Shown here: one piece after another, positions 35,476-46,773 of the stretch | Layout: each line of letters begins with the position of its first letter | How positions within the stretch are numbered: the stretch's first letter is position 1 | Assembly (NCBI RefSeq): GCF_023920705.1 | Contig: NZ_CP094657.1 | Coordinates: 2,852,001-2,916,000, forward strand | Direction: 5' to 3' | DNA length: 64,000 bases | DNA from: Acinetobacter sp. XS-4 | GTDB taxonomy: Bacteria > Pseudomonadota > Gammaproteobacteria > Pseudomonadales > Moraxellaceae | Program-made: the position numbers and the translations under genes | The notes under the pieces: model-generated | The model's database searches: none | Told to the model about the DNA's origin: nothing | Seen by the model: only the letters and a program-made list of their open reading frames with translations

Positions 35476-36255
35476 TTATTTACGGCTATTATAAACGGCC
35501 ATTGCAGCAGGCAAGTTTTGACGCATATCGCTAATACGCTGAGAGTTAGATGGGTGAGTAGACAAGAATGATGATCCACCACCACCTTCAAGCTTATTCA
35601 TTTTTTCCCAAAGTGTAATCGCTGCATTTGGATTATAACCTGCACGTGCCATTAGCATTAAGCCACCTTGGTCAGCACGGCTTTCCAAGCTACGAGAATA
35701 TGGTAAACCAACACCTACTTGTGAACCTAGCTGAGCCGCTGCAGTACCAAGTTGGCCGACATTATTGCCTGCATAGCTTAAACCAATACCTAGAGCTAAA
35801 TCAGTTAAAGCTTGAGCGCCGATTTTACTTTTTGCATGCTCTTCTAAAGCATGCGTCATTTCATGCCCCATAACAGCTGCAATTTCAGCATCTGTCAGGT
35901 TCAATTTATTTACAATACCTGTGTAGAACACCACTTTACCACCAGGTGCTACATAAGCATTAATGGTATCTGATTTCAGTACAGCCAACTGCCAGCTAAA
36001 AGGCTGACCAGTCTGGTTCATCTGGTTCGCATAAGGCTTTAAACGGTTAAAAACAGCATTAATACGACTATAGGTACTCGAACTTGTATCCAAAGTTCCT
36101 TTACCACGCGCTTCCTGCACCATTTTACTAAAACCTTGAGCAGATTGAGCATTTAAAGTCGCGGTATCTGCGCCAGCCATATCCGCTACGGTTGCGCAGC
36201 CAGAAATGGTCATTACACTTGCTGCACACAAGCTTAAAAAGAGTTTTTTATTCAT
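35476..36255 (-). CDS. M48-family metalloprotease lipoprotein (LoiP-like)
   Basis: 259 residues from the ATG at 36255; a longer frame from a GTG (36267) lacks the lipoprotein start. Signal peptide MNKKLFLSLCAASVMTISGC ends in a lipobox with Cys20 for acylation. The protease domain has the zinc motif HEMTHALEEH and a distal Glu in SRSLESRADQGG. It also has the SRSLESRAD and YNPNAAITLWEKM segments seen in LoiP/YggG-type proteins. It is expected to be anchored to the outer membrane with periplasmic proteolysis of misfolded envelope proteins. Confidence 0.92.
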   Translation of the reverse strand: MNKKLFLSLCAASVMTISGCATVADMAGADTATLNAQSAQGFSKMVQEARGKGTLDTSSSTYSRINAVFNRLKPYANQMNQTGQPFSWQLAVLKSDTINAYVAPGGKVVFYTGIVNKLNLTDAEIAAVMGHEMTHALEEHAKSKIGAQALTDLALGIGLSYAGNNVGQLGTAAAQLGSQVGVGLPYSRSLESRADQGGLMLMARAGYNPNAAITLWEKMNKLEGGGGSSFLSTHPSNSQRISDMRQNLPAAMAVYNSRK

Positions 36256-36370
36256 AACAAGGATCACCTAAATCGATAAAAAGCTGTTTATTCTTTTGCA
36301 CTTATTATAAGAAATCCCGCTTACTCTTTGAATGTCTCATTTCTTCATGATCATAGTATTTATGTAACGA

Positions 36371-36688
36371 TCAAGTCGATAAAGTCATCAAATAAATCCA
36401 GAAAATCAAACATATTACATTTAAGCCAAGATAGACATAACTTAAAGCCTTAACTTTCTCTTCAAGATTAGGACTTTCTCTTTTCCAGAGTAAATAACTA
36501 TTTTGTATGAGTACCACAGGAATTAACACACATGCGAACAATACCGACAGACTCATAAAAGCAGTCATGAAGAAATCTTCATGATATTCTTGTCCATAAA
36601 TCACTAACATCGCCAGTGTAGGTGAACCACCAATAGCGAATAAAAAAGAATAAAAAATTGTTTTCGAAATAGTTGGTTGTAGCTTCAT
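36371..36688 (-). CDS. Small three-helix membrane protein
   Basis: Not recognised. 105 residues with three clear hydrophobic segments (about 10-30, 40-64, 80-102) joined by short loops, a conserved-looking acidic/charged loop (KRESPNLEEKVKAL) between the second and third. Inner membrane location is inferred. It lies between the M48 lipoprotein and purA on the same strand but with about 100-base gaps, so it is probably its own unit. Confidence 0.65.
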   Translation of the reverse strand: MKLQPTISKTIFYSFLFAIGGSPTLAMLVIYGQEYHEDFFMTAFMSLSVLFACVLIPVVLIQNSYLLWKRESPNLEEKVKALSYVYLGLNVICLIFWIYLMTLST

Positions 36689-36767
36689 CCTGAGCCCATC
36701 ATTCCTTATCTATATAGTGTTTTAATCTGAATTGAATAAAACGAAAACTGCACTTTAGTCGGGTATA

Positions 36768-36795
36768 AAAAAGCCCCCTTTCAGGAGGCCTTTTT
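36768..36795 (-). terminator. Terminator of the hisZ-purA operon
   Basis: Imperfect GC-rich hairpin (aaaaagccccc / ggaggccttttt) with flanking A- and T-runs, 13 bases past the purA stop on the reverse strand. Confidence 0.65.
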
Positions 36796-36807
36796 AATCT
36801 TTGCTAA

Positions 36808-38142
<1,335 letters not shown>

Positions 38143-38189
38143 TCATGCTGTTAAAATTGGAAACCACCAGTAAAAATTACCGTTGGCAT

Positions 38190-39356
38190 TTAAATCTTTT
38201 CAATATTCCATTGACCATTTTGCGCCACAAGTTGATGGGTCGCGTATGGAATAGAACTTAAATCATCATTACCTAACAATTGAACGACACGTAAACCTTG
38301 AGCGCGTGCATTCGAAATTGCTGAGAGTAAATCTTGTTCTGAGCCTTTTGGAGCAACAACAGTTTCGATCTCTGCGAACTGATTTGCACCTAAGGCATAT
38401 AGATCACAACTGAAGCCAGTAGCAGGACGTGCACGACCGAAGTGCTCACCAATACCATCATAACGGCCACCCTGCGCTAATGGCGCAGCACGGTTTGGTG
38501 CATATACCGCATACATTAAGCCAGTGTGATAGTGATAACTACGTAGCTCTACAACATCAATACCGATATTGAGATTTGGCCAACGACCTTTAATTTGCTC
38601 AAGTGTCGTTTTAAGTGCATCTAATGCTGACTTAAATTCCGCATCTTGCAAGATACTGGCACTTAAATTTGTCTGTAATGCTTCTAGATCACTAGAATAA
38701 CGGCCAAGCGCATAGAAATCAGAACCCATATTTAGGTTTTGAGTAAATTCTGCTAACTCTGGTAACGCTTTTCTTTGATAAAGATCAGACAGCTCATGTT
38801 CTTCATTTTTTGACAGGCCAGCATACTTTACTAGACTACGGAACAACCCTACATGGCCCAAATCTAAATGAGCGCCTTGTAGAGTATAAATGTTCTCAAT
38901 CAATCCCAGCATGACATCGACCATTTCGACATCAGCTTCAATGCTGTCATGGCCATATAACTCTGCACCTAATTGCAAAGGTGCACGTGTGGCATTGAAA
39001 TTTTGTGGTTTAGTATGTAATACAGTCCCTGAATAACAGTAACGTGCAATGCCTTCAACTGGTCTTACATGTGCATCGATACGAGCAACTTGTGGTGTCA
39101 TATCAGCACGAACACCGAGTAAACGGCCTGAGAGCTGATCAATAACCTTAAAAGTTACTAAATCTAAGTCTTGATTTGATTCTGATAATGAAGACAACGA
39201 TTCGATGTATTCGATAAATGGTGTATATACCAATTGATAACCTCGCACCGCGAGGAAATCTAAAGCTTCACGGCGAAGTTTTTCAATGACTTGTGCCTGT
39301 TCCGGCAATACATCTGCTACCCCGTCAGGCAGCAACCATGTCTCTGAAATGGTCAT
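38190..39356 (-). CDS. hisZ: ATP phosphoribosyltransferase regulatory subunit HisZ
   Basis: 388 residues. A histidyl-tRNA synthetase-like paralogue that has lost aminoacylation and partners with the short form of HisG for the first step of histidine synthesis. Class II synthetase-like motifs remain (TPFIEYIESL, VRADMTPQVARI, RYCYSGTVL, ARPATGFSCDLYALG) but the protein lacks the anticodon-binding domain. It is the first gene of a pair with purA and is preceded by a terminator for the upstream epd-like gene. Confidence 0.95.
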   Translation of the reverse strand: MTISETWLLPDGVADVLPEQAQVIEKLRREALDFLAVRGYQLVYTPFIEYIESLSSLSESNQDLDLVTFKVIDQLSGRLLGVRADMTPQVARIDAHVRPVEGIARYCYSGTVLHTKPQNFNATRAPLQLGAELYGHDSIEADVEMVDVMLGLIENIYTLQGAHLDLGHVGLFRSLVKYAGLSKNEEHELSDLYQRKALPELAEFTQNLNMGSDFYALGRYSSDLEALQTNLSASILQDAEFKSALDALKTTLEQIKGRWPNLNIGIDVVELRSYHYHTGLMYAVYAPNRAAPLAQGGRYDGIGEHFGRARPATGFSCDLYALGANQFAEIETVVAPKGSEQDLLSAISNARAQGLRVVQLLGNDDLSSIPYATHQLVAQNGQWNIEKI

Positions 39357-39667
39357 ATTTCAAGCCTAAAATCTGATCAACGTGGAACGACCCCACATAA
39401 AAAAATCGGGAACACACCCGATTTCTCTTAGTGTAGCATGATACTTTCTGCCATGCACCTGACAATTTGCATAAATCTTTCTTAATAAACTCTAAAGTCA
39501 AAAAGAAGATTTAAACAATTAATAATAATATTCAAGATCTTACTCTGCTTTACTTATATCATAGTCAAAAGTTCTTCGACCAAAGAATGGGCCAATATCT
39601 GAACTATCGCCTTGTTTGCAATTAACCGACCTTGACTGTTGAATAGCTTTCTTAAGTTATTTTAAAT
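39357..39667. other. Intergenic region hisZ / epd-like
   Basis: 311 bases. It contains the terminator at 39403-39424 and the probable hisZ promoter. About 37 codons on the reverse strand near 39545-39660 read like protein but have no start codon, so no gene is called. Confidence 0.6.
39403..39424 (-). terminator. Terminator between the epd-like gene and hisZ
   Basis: On the reverse strand aaatcggg, a 6-base loop, cccgattt, then a run of seven Ts. It ends 46 bases before the hisZ start. Confidence 0.8.
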
Positions 39668-40687
39668 TTAGAAAGAATCACACAAATCTAATAATCTATT
39701 TGCATAGCCCCATTCATTATCGTACCAAGCGAATACTTTCGCTTGATGCCCAACGACCATAGTCTGAGTTAAATCAACAATGAGTGAATAAGGTGAATGG
39801 TTAAAATCACTAGAAACTAATGGCTCATCTGTTACTGCCATAATTTCTGCATAGTCTGTTTGAGATGCTTTAATCAATAATTCATTAATATGATGCACAG
39901 TAATTGGAGATTGCGCGATAAAAGTTAAGTCAATTGCAGCTACATTTATGGTAGGTACGCGAATTGAATAACCATCAATGCGGTCTTCCATTTTAGGCAT
40001 AACACGTTTTAATGCACCGAGTGCGCTAGACGTGGTTGGGATAATATTTTGTCCAGATGCTCTAGCACGACGTAAATCACGATGCGCATGATCCAGCACA
40101 GATTGATCTGCCGTTACTGCATGAATTTCGGTCATAAGCGCTGTTTCAATACCAAAAGCATCATCAATGATTTTTACCAATGGAACCAAAGCCTGCGTAG
40201 TACATGAAACGCTTGATATAATCTGATCTGTTACTTTGACTTCATGATGATTAACACCATAAACAATGGCTGCATCGACATGGTCAAAAGGCGCTGCCCC
40301 AATGATGACCCGCTTCGCCCCTGCTTGTAGATGACGCGTTGCATCAGCGTGAGAACGAAACAGTCCTGTACACTCAAGCACCACATCAATATCTAAACTA
40401 GACCATGGTAAAAGTTCAGGTTGTTTCTGCTTTAAAACCTCAACTTTTAGCTTTCGTTGATTTGACTGAATATTCAAAAAAACTTTTTCATTTTCAATAA
40501 ATATTTCAACATTTCCATTGAAGCGGCCATGTGTTGAGTCATATTTAAATAAATGCACTAATGTCTGGACATCTGCTATGTCGTTAATCGCCACGATTTC
40601 AAATTGAAATTGTTTTGGGCTCTCAAACCAAGCACGTAAAACATTACGTCCAATTCGGCCAAACCCATTAATGGCGATACGTTGCAT
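39668..40687 (-). CDS. epd: Erythrose-4-phosphate / glyceraldehyde-3-phosphate dehydrogenase family protein
   Basis: 339 residues, GAPDH fold: NAD-binding INGFGRIGRNVLRAW, catalytic Cys162 and general-base His189. The catalytic context is SVSCTTQ instead of the near-universal SNASCTTN, so two cofactor-site Asn positions are changed. IRVPTINVAAIDL and WYDNEWGYANR match the family. The LxxVDFNH-like segment (VSSDFNHSPYSLIVD) is closer to E. coli Epd than to Gap. Epd would supply the erythronate branch of DXP-dependent pyridoxal phosphate synthesis. A good RBS (AAGGATAGG) precedes the ATG. The symbol is given with reservation. Confidence 0.7.
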   Translation of the reverse strand: MQRIAINGFGRIGRNVLRAWFESPKQFQFEIVAINDIADVQTLVHLFKYDSTHGRFNGNVEIFIENEKVFLNIQSNQRKLKVEVLKQKQPELLPWSSLDIDVVLECTGLFRSHADATRHLQAGAKRVIIGAAPFDHVDAAIVYGVNHHEVKVTDQIISSVSCTTQALVPLVKIIDDAFGIETALMTEIHAVTADQSVLDHAHRDLRRARASGQNIIPTTSSALGALKRVMPKMEDRIDGYSIRVPTINVAAIDLTFIAQSPITVHHINELLIKASQTDYAEIMAVTDEPLVSSDFNHSPYSLIVDLTQTMVVGHQAKVFAWYDNEWGYANRLLDLCDSF

Positions 40688-40960
40688 GACCTATCCTTAT
40701 CTACAAAACTACAGGCTAAAGAAGGCATATAGTAAAGCACGTCACGCCCAGTTGAATATAGATTTTTAGCCAAATCACAGTTTTGTAAGATATTCCTTTT
40801 AAAATCGTTGGTTCGGTGGGGTTTTTCCGCTACAATTTAGCGTTTTTAAAAAATAAGCCCCGTATCACATGCTAAGGTTTGGCATAAAACAAACGAGCAT
40901 TGATGATACATTTAGCCAAATTCGAAAATATGGAGTGACTTGGTTGTGAGTACTCGTTTA

Positions 40961-43597
40961 ATGACATCTGCTGAAATTCGTGAAGCATTTTTGCGCTATT
41001 TTGAGACGCAAGGGCATACACGTGTCGCGTCGAGTTCTCTTGTTCCTGCCAACGACCCAACTTTATTATTTACAAATGCTGGGATGAACCAGTTTAAAGA
41101 CTGCTTCTTAGGTCTTGAAAAACGTGACTATATACGTGCAACTTCATCACAAAAATGTGTACGTGCTGGTGGTAAACATAACGACTTAGACAATGTTGGT
41201 TATACTGCTCGTCACCATACGTTCTTTGAAATGTTAGGTAATTTCTCATTTGGTGATTATTTCAAACGTGATGCACTTAAATTCGCTTGGGAATTTTTGA
41301 CTAGCGATGAATGGCTAGCTCTCCCTAAAGACCGTTTATATGCGACCGTTTATCACACCGATGATGAAGCTTATGACATCTGGAATAAAGAAATCGGTTT
41401 AGCGCCTGAACGTATTATCCGTATTGGTGATAATAAAGGCGAAAAATACGCATCTGATAACTTCTGGGCAATGGGTGACACAGGTCCATGTGGTCCATGT
41501 TCTGAAATTTTCTTTGACCATGGCGATCACATTTGGGGTGGCTTACCGGGCACACCTGAAGAAGATGGCGACCGTTTCATTGAAATCTGGAACAACGTTT
41601 TCATGCAGTTCAACCGTACTGCTGATGGCGTACTTCACCCTCTCCCTGCTCCATCTGTTGATACAGGTATGGGCTTAGAGCGTATCTCTGCTGTATTGCA
41701 ACATGTTAATTCAAACTATGACATTGACCTGTTCCAACACTTATTAAAAGCTGCTGCAAACATTATTGGTATCGAAGATGAAGGCCAACCTTCTTTACGT
41801 GTTGTTGCCGACCATGCTCGTTCATGCTGTTTCCTAATTGCTGATGGTGTAAATCCAAGCAATGAAGGACGTGGTTATGTACTACGCCGTATTATCCGCC
41901 GCGCTGTGCGTCATGGTAATAAGCTTGGTGCAACTGGTACGTTCTTCTACAAAATGTTGCAACCTTTAATCGAAGTTATGGGTGAGGCTTATCCTGAGCT
42001 CGCAGCTCGTAAAGATGTGATTGAAGCAACTTTAGTTCGTGAAGAAGAACAGTTTGCTAAAACACTTGAGCAAGGTTTAAAACTACTTGAAGGTGAACTT
42101 GCTCAATTAAAAGATAAGACTATTCCTGGTGCGACAGTCTTCAAACTTTACGACACTTACGGCTTCCCAACAGACTTAACTGCTGATATTGCACGTGAAC
42201 GTGACTTTATTATTGACGAAGCTGGTTTTGAAGTAGAAATGGCTGCTCAGCGTCAACGTGCTCGTGATGCTGGTAAATTCGCTATTGACTATAACAGCAT
42301 TGTACAAGTTGAAGGCGAAACCCAGTTTGACGGTTACATCAACACCACTGGTCAAGGCCAAATTGTAGCAATCTATAAAGATGGCGTACAAGTTGATGAA
42401 GTTTCTGAAGGTGATGAAGCACTTATCGTTTTAAACCAAACTCCTTTCTATGCAGAAAGTGGTGGTCAGATTGGTGACACAGGTATCTTCAAAAACGAAA
42501 CTGGTATTTTTGAAGTTCAAGATACCAAAAAGTCAGGCGGTGCCTTTGTCCATCAAGGTATTGTGACTGTTGGTAACCTTAAAGCTGATCAAAACGTTGA
42601 AGCGATTGTTAAAGCAGATATCCGTGATGCAACAGCTCGCAACCACTCGGCAACTCACCTATTACATGCTGCTCTACGTCAAATCTTAGGTTCACACGTA
42701 CAACAAAAAGGCTCTTTAGTTGCAAGTGATATCTTACGTTTTGACTTTGCTAATGACCAACCTGTAACTTTTGAACAGTTACAACAGGTTGAGCGTTTAG
42801 TGAATGCAGAAATTATTGCAAATACTGCAGTAACGACTGAACTCCTTGACATCGAAGCGGCAAAAGCTAAAGGTGCCATGATGCTGTTCGGTGAAAAATA
42901 CGGTAACGAAGTTCGTGTTCTCGCTATGGGTTCAGTGATTGATGAGAAAAACTTCTCGATTGAACTTTGTGGTGGTATTCACGTTAAGCGTACAGGTGAT
43001 ATTGGTTTATTTAAAATCACTTCTGAAGGCGGTGTAGCTGCTGGCGTACGTCGTATTGAAGCAGTTACGGGTACTAAAGCATTAGATGTAGTACAAAAAA
43101 CTGATTCAGATATCCAGCACATTAATGGCTTATTAAAAGCACAGAAAGACCAAACTGTTGAGCGTGTACAGGCTAATGTAGAACTTGTTTCTACATTACA
43201 AAAGCAGATTGAACAGCTCAATCAGAAATTGGCAAACTTCCAAGCGTCAGAATTGATTGATCAGGTACAAACGATTTCTGGTCGTCAAACGCTTATTACC
43301 ACTGTTCAAGGTGTAGACGCGAAATCACTTCGCAACTTACATGACAGTGTTAAATCAAAATTAGAGAATGCAGTTATTGTGTTAGCTGGCGTAGAGGGTG
43401 ACAAAGTTAGCCTACTTGCTTCAGTTGCATCACAATACACTGCAAATCTAAAAGCAGGTGACATCATCAAGCATCTAGCAACTGAGTTAGGTGGTAAAGG
43501 TGGTGGTAAACCTGACTTAGCACAAGGTGGCGCGCCACTTAACGAGAAGTTTGGACAAGTTATTGCTGCATTACCTGCATGGCTTGAACAAAAATAA
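40961..43597 (+). CDS. alaS: Alanyl-tRNA synthetase
   Basis: 878 residues. Attaches alanine to tRNA-Ala. It has a class II catalytic core ([28 protein letters not shown]), an editing domain with zinc ligands in HSATHLLH and [10 protein letters not shown], and a C-terminal C-Ala domain ([14 protein letters not shown]). The frame is open to a TTG at 40940 with GTG at 40946, but the family start [10 protein letters not shown] corresponds to the ATG at 40961. A hairpin without a T-run sits between it and lysC 65 bases downstream. Confidence 0.96.
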   Translation: MTSAEIREAFLRYFETQGHTRVASSSLVPANDPTLLFTNAGMNQFKDCFLGLEKRDYIRATSSQKCVRAGGKHNDLDNVGYTARHHTFFEMLGNFSFGDYFKRDALKFAWEFLTSDEWLALPKDRLYATVYHTDDEAYDIWNKEIGLAPERIIRIGDNKGEKYASDNFWAMGDTGPCGPCSEIFFDHGDHIWGGLPGTPEEDGDRFIEIWNNVFMQFNRTADGVLHPLPAPSVDTGMGLERISAVLQHVNSNYDIDLFQHLLKAAANIIGIEDEGQPSLRVVADHARSCCFLIADGVNPSNEGRGYVLRRIIRRAVRHGNKLGATGTFFYKMLQPLIEVMGEAYPELAARKDVIEATLVREEEQFAKTLEQGLKLLEGELAQLKDKTIPGATVFKLYDTYGFPTDLTADIARERDFIIDEAGFEVEMAAQRQRARDAGKFAIDYNSIVQVEGETQFDGYINTTGQGQIVAIYKDGVQVDEVSEGDEALIVLNQTPFYAESGGQIGDTGIFKNETGIFEVQDTKKSGGAFVHQGIVTVGNLKADQNVEAIVKADIRDATARNHSATHLLHAALRQILGSHVQQKGSLVASDILRFDFANDQPVTFEQLQQVERLVNAEIIANTAVTTELLDIEAAKAKGAMMLFGEKYGNEVRVLAMGSVIDEKNFSIELCGGIHVKRTGDIGLFKITSEGGVAAGVRRIEAVTGTKALDVVQKTDSDIQHINGLLKAQKDQTVERVQANVELVSTLQKQIEQLNQKLANFQASELIDQVQTISGRQTLITTVQGVDAKSLRNLHDSVKSKLENAVIVLAGVEGDKVSLLASVASQYTANLKAGDIIKHLATELGGKGGGKPDLAQGGAPLNEKFGQVIAALPAWLEQK

Positions 43598-43617
43598 GAC
43601 TTCACTTTTTGTGTAAC

Positions 43618-43643
43618 TGACCCTGAAAAGCCTCTCAGGGTCA
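43618..43643 (+). other. Hairpin between alaS and lysC
   Basis: Perfect 9-bp inverted repeat tgaccctga / tcagggtca with an 8-base loop and no T-run, ending 20 bases before the lysC start. It could be an mRNA-processing or translational element, or a weak terminator. Confidence 0.45.
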
Positions 43644-43662
43644 TGGCTTATATGGAAAAACT

Positions 43663-44943
43663 ATGGCATTAATCGTTCAAAAATATGGCGGTACTTCTAT
43701 GGGTACCCCCGAGCGCATTTTAAATGTTGCTCGTCGTGTTAAGCGTTGGCATGATCACGGTCACAAGGTTGTTGTGGTCGTATCTGCAATGAGTGGTGAA
43801 ACAAACCGCTTACTTGCTCTCGCTAAAGCCATTACCGAAACACCTGACCCACGCGAGTTAGACCAAATGGTTTCAACCGGTGAACAGGTGACGATTTCCA
43901 TGTTAGCTATGGCACTTAATTCGATTGGTGTGGAAGCTAAATCCTATACCGGACGTCAAGTCGGTATTAAAACTGACAGTGCATTTACCAAGGCGCGTAT
44001 CGAGTCTATTGATACAGATGTCATGACCAATGACCTAGATGCAGGCCGTGTTATTGTTGTTGCAGGTTTCCAAGGCTTTGACGCTAACGGAAATATCACA
44101 ACGCTAGGCCGCGGTGGTTCAGATACTTCTGGTGTTGCTCTTGCTGCTGCTCTAAAAGCAGATGAATGCCAAATTTACACTGATGTAGATGGCGTTTACA
44201 CCACTGACCCGCGTGTTGCTCCTAAAGCCAAAAAAATCGACCGTATTTCTTTTGAAGAAATGCTAGAAATGGCTTCACTAGGTTCAAAAGTTTTACAAAT
44301 TCGCTCAGTAGAATTTGCCGGAAAATATCAAGTTCCTTTACGTGTATTATCAAGTTTTGATAATGATAATGACGGCGTGTTTGACGAAGAATTTAAAGAA
44401 AATGTAGGTACACTCATTACGACTGAGGCGGAAGATACTATGGAACAGCCAATTATTGCAGGTATTGCTTTTAACCGTGACGAAGCAAAATTAACGATTT
44501 TAGGTGTACCTGATGAACCAGGTATTGCTTCTAAAATTTTATCACCAGTAAGTGATGCTAATATCGAAGTCGACATGATAGTGCAAAATGTTGAAGAAGA
44601 TGGCACAACAGATTTCACTTTCACTGTAAACCGTGTTGATTTAGCAAAAGCTGAAAAAATCTTAAATGAAACTGCCAAAAATATTGGTGCACGTGAAGTT
44701 TCAACACGTGATGACATCGTTAAAGTGTCTATCGTAGGTGTAGGTATGCGTTCACATGCAGGGGTCGCGAGCAAGATGTTCACTGCCCTAGCTGACGAAG
44801 GCATCAACATTCTTATGATTTCAACTTCTGAAATTAAAGTTTCTGTCATTATTGATGAGAAATATCTTGAACTTGCTGTTCGTTGTCTACATACCGCTTT
44901 TGGTTTAGATCGTGAACATGGTGAAAGCAGCGCCCGCGCTTAA
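43663..44943 (+). CDS. lysC: Aspartokinase
   Basis: 426 residues. Phosphorylates aspartate, the first step to lysine, methionine, threonine and diaminopimelate. It has the KYGGTSMG kinase loop (residues 7-14), GRGGSDTSGVALAAAL, and two C-terminal ACT domains (from about 265, including GIASKILSPVSDANIEVDMI) that are likely to bind lysine/threonine for feedback control. An in-frame ATG at 44440 with gcggaag upstream could start a separate regulatory (beta) subunit, as in alpha2-beta2 aspartokinases. A strong terminator separates it from csrA. Confidence 0.96.
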   Translation: MALIVQKYGGTSMGTPERILNVARRVKRWHDHGHKVVVVVSAMSGETNRLLALAKAITETPDPRELDQMVSTGEQVTISMLAMALNSIGVEAKSYTGRQVGIKTDSAFTKARIESIDTDVMTNDLDAGRVIVVAGFQGFDANGNITTLGRGGSDTSGVALAAALKADECQIYTDVDGVYTTDPRVAPKAKKIDRISFEEMLEMASLGSKVLQIRSVEFAGKYQVPLRVLSSFDNDNDGVFDEEFKENVGTLITTEAEDTMEQPIIAGIAFNRDEAKLTILGVPDEPGIASKILSPVSDANIEVDMIVQNVEEDGTTDFTFTVNRVDLAKAEKILNETAKNIGAREVSTRDDIVKVSIVGVGMRSHAGVASKMFTALADEGINILMISTSEIKVSVIIDEKYLELAVRCLHTAFGLDREHGESSARA

Positions 44944-45008
44944 TTTTACCAAACGGTCAATAATTCATTAAAAAATGTTTACTTGTCCGACAATAATCAA
45001 AGAAAACA

Positions 45009-45042
45009 CAGAGCCGCTATAGTTTTTTTTATAGCGGCTCTG
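45009..45042 (+). terminator. Terminator of lysC
   Basis: 12-bp perfect inverted repeat cagagccgctat / atagcggctctg around an AG-T8 loop, 65 bases past the lysC stop. Confidence 0.8.
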
Positions 45043-45188
45043 TTATATTAAACGGAAAGTTTTTTGGCAGTGATTATCAAAATATGACTTTGTTCTCATA
45101 TTTCTGTTAGAATCTGACTGAAAACTGAGGTTGAGCTTTTATTTGGGTACCAATATTGCAGTTTTAAGCGTTTAGCAAGGAGATAAAC

Positions 45189-45443
45189 ATGCTGATTCTG
45201 ACCCGCCGTGTCGGGGAAACATTAATGATTGGGGATCAAGTCAGTGTTACTGTGCTTGGCGTCAAAGGAAACCAGGTTCGTATTGGTGTGAATGCACCAA
45301 AAGAGGTTTCTGTTCATCGCGAAGAAATTTATCAACGTATTCAACATGAACGTGCAATGCATGAACATCTTCAGCATCTTGATCAAGATTATCAAGTTTC
45401 TTTTGAAGATGATAATTATGCACAGAAAAACTTCAATCGTTAA
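45189..45443 (+). CDS. csrA: Carbon storage regulator CsrA, extended
   Basis: 84 residues. Residues 1-60 are the canonical CsrA dimer ([46 protein letters not shown]) that binds GGA motifs in 5' leaders. Arg44-type RNA contacts are kept. The remaining ~24 residues ([20 protein letters not shown]) have no counterpart in E. coli CsrA (61 residues) and are acidic; related Acinetobacter proteins are known to be longer. An AAGGAG RBS precedes the start. It has its own promoter region and a strong terminator. Confidence 0.95.
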   Translation: MLILTRRVGETLMIGDQVSVTVLGVKGNQVRIGVNAPKEVSVHREEIYQRIQHERAMHEHLQHLDQDYQVSFEDDNYAQKNFNR

Positions 45444-45465
45444 TATGAAGTTATTCTCTCCCTAA

Positions 45466-45491
45466 TTAAAGCGACTTTCTAGTCGCTTTAA
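45466..45491. terminator. Terminator csrA / rnhB
   Basis: 11-bp perfect inverted repeat ttaaagcgact / agtcgctttaa with a 4-base loop and a T-run, between convergent csrA and rnhB. Confidence 0.9.
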
Positions 45492-45510
45492 ATTTTTTAG
45501 GACTTTGTAT

Positions 45511-46077
45511 TTATAGGCCTAGAGCACGTTTAACAGGAGCATAGCTGCGACGGTGCTGATCGATTACCCCATGCGCTGCAATCGCTTCAAAATGCGCTTT
45601 AGTTGGATATCCTTTATGTTTGGCAAAACCAAATAATGGATATTGCTGATCTAATTCTGCCATTTGTCGGTCACGCGTAACCTTTGCCAGAATACTCGCT
45701 GCACTGATCTCAGGGTGACTCGCATCTCCACCAACAATAGCTTCACAAGGAATAATGATTCCTTTTGGAATTTGATTACCATCTACAATCACTTTTTGTG
45801 GTTGAGCTTTTAAACCATCAACTGCGCGCTGCATGGCCAAAAAAGTCGCTTGTAAAATATTTAATTCATCAATTTCAGCGTGCGTTGCTTCTGCAATTGA
45901 CCAAGCTAAGGCTTTTTCTTGTATTTCAATAAACAACTTTTCACGTTTCTTTTCAGTTAATTTTTTAGAATCATTTAATCCCTCAATTGGATTATTCGGA
46001 TCTAAAATAACAGCCGCTGCCACAACGGAACCTACTAATGGGCCACGTCCCGCCTCATCTACACCAGCAATAAACAT
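45511..46077 (-). CDS. rnhB: Ribonuclease HII
   Basis: 188 residues. Cleaves RNA of RNA-DNA hybrids and initiates ribonucleotide excision. The catalytic motif [14 protein letters not shown] (Asp and Glu of DEAGRG), [11 protein letters not shown] (third carboxylate) and [12 protein letters not shown] are all intact. Starts ATG at 46077. The lipoprotein gene upstream on the same strand is separated by a terminator, so it is probably not in the same operon. Confidence 0.96.
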   Translation of the reverse strand: MFIAGVDEAGRGPLVGSVVAAAVILDPNNPIEGLNDSKKLTEKKREKLFIEIQEKALAWSIAEATHAEIDELNILQATFLAMQRAVDGLKAQPQKVIVDGNQIPKGIIIPCEAIVGGDASHPEISAASILAKVTRDRQMAELDQQYPLFGFAKHKGYPTKAHFEAIAAHGVIDQHRRSYAPVKRALGL

Positions 46078-46102
46078 TTACTCTTCACCTTTAAACAAAA
46101 GA

Positions 46103-46124
46103 GGCTGATCAATAGTAATCAGCC
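46103..46124 (-). terminator. Terminator of the small lipoprotein gene
   Basis: ggctgat / atcagcc with an 8-base loop on the reverse strand, followed by a cttttgttt tail, 24 bases past the lipoprotein stop. Confidence 0.65.
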
Positions 46125-46147
46125 TTCTTTAATACAAAAAACATTAA

Positions 46148-46540
46148 TTACTTTTGTAAAGCTTCTGCCACACACTCATTTACAGTTTTTGAAACTACTT
46201 GGTTTACAATTGTAGCACGTGCATTTACATCAAATGCAGCCGCTGCCAATTCTACTGCCGTTACACTATTTGGTGCTTTTTCGCTCACACAACCACAAAC
46301 ATTAGTTTGAATGCTATCACGTTGCTCAGCAGTCATAAGCTTTGTTGCTGTTTTCCAAGCGGCAACATTATTAATTTCTGTAATACATTTCGCATTTACA
46401 GCAACTTTTAATGCAGCAACACCCAACTGCTGAGTTGTTGTTTGTGCAGAAGTAGCGCCTGTACCCGTACCTGTAGTCGTTGCACACGCTGTTAAAGCTA
46501 AAACAACTGGCGCTAGAGCGAGCATCAATTTTTTCATCAT
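46148..46540 (-). CDS. Small lipoprotein of unknown function
   Basis: 130 residues from the ATG at 46540, where aaaggaaaaa sits just upstream. The frame is open to a GTG at 46690, but those 50 residues have no signal and no RBS. The mature start is marked by a lipobox (MMKKLMLALAPVVLALTAC), then an Ala/Thr/Gly-rich linker and a soluble domain with paired cysteines (NAKCITEIN, SIQTNVCGCVSEKAP, KTVNECVAEALQK). Probably an outer-membrane lipoprotein; the four cysteines suggest disulfides. Family unknown to me. Confidence 0.8.
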   Translation of the reverse strand: MMKKLMLALAPVVLALTACATTTGTGTGATSAQTTTQQLGVAALKVAVNAKCITEINNVAAWKTATKLMTAEQRDSIQTNVCGCVSEKAPNSVTAVELAAAAFDVNARATIVNQVVSKTVNECVAEALQK

Positions 46541-46773
46541 TTTTTCCTTTGATTGAACGTTGGCAGCGCGTATTGTGCCTAAACTCGACTTTAGAAGAAA
46601 CAAATAATTTGATGCATTTATGCAATCTTTTTCCCCAACAAAATCCAGCTCATCAAATGCATTTTTCCTTAAACGTTCTGTTTTTAGCACGCTCTGTTAC
46701 ATTTAAAACATTTCTCAAAATCAGTGCTTTCCCATAAAATTGAAAATCAAAGCGACAAAAAAATAGGTTTTTT

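Noticed and set aside
39545..39660. Protein-like run on the reverse strand, ending FGRRTFDYDISKAE
   Set aside because: No start codon, no RBS and under 40 codons; may be a remnant but cannot be supported.
40940..40960. Earlier TTG/GTG starts of alaS
   Set aside because: The family N-terminus begins at [10 protein letters not shown], encoded from 40961.
44940..45188. tRNA genes near lysC-csrA
   Set aside because: Only a terminator and promoter-like sequence; no cloverleaf pattern or TTCRANY motif seen.
46541..46690. Fifty-residue N-terminal extension of the small lipoprotein
   Set aside because: GTG start without RBS and it would bury the lipobox; the ATG at 46540 fits better.
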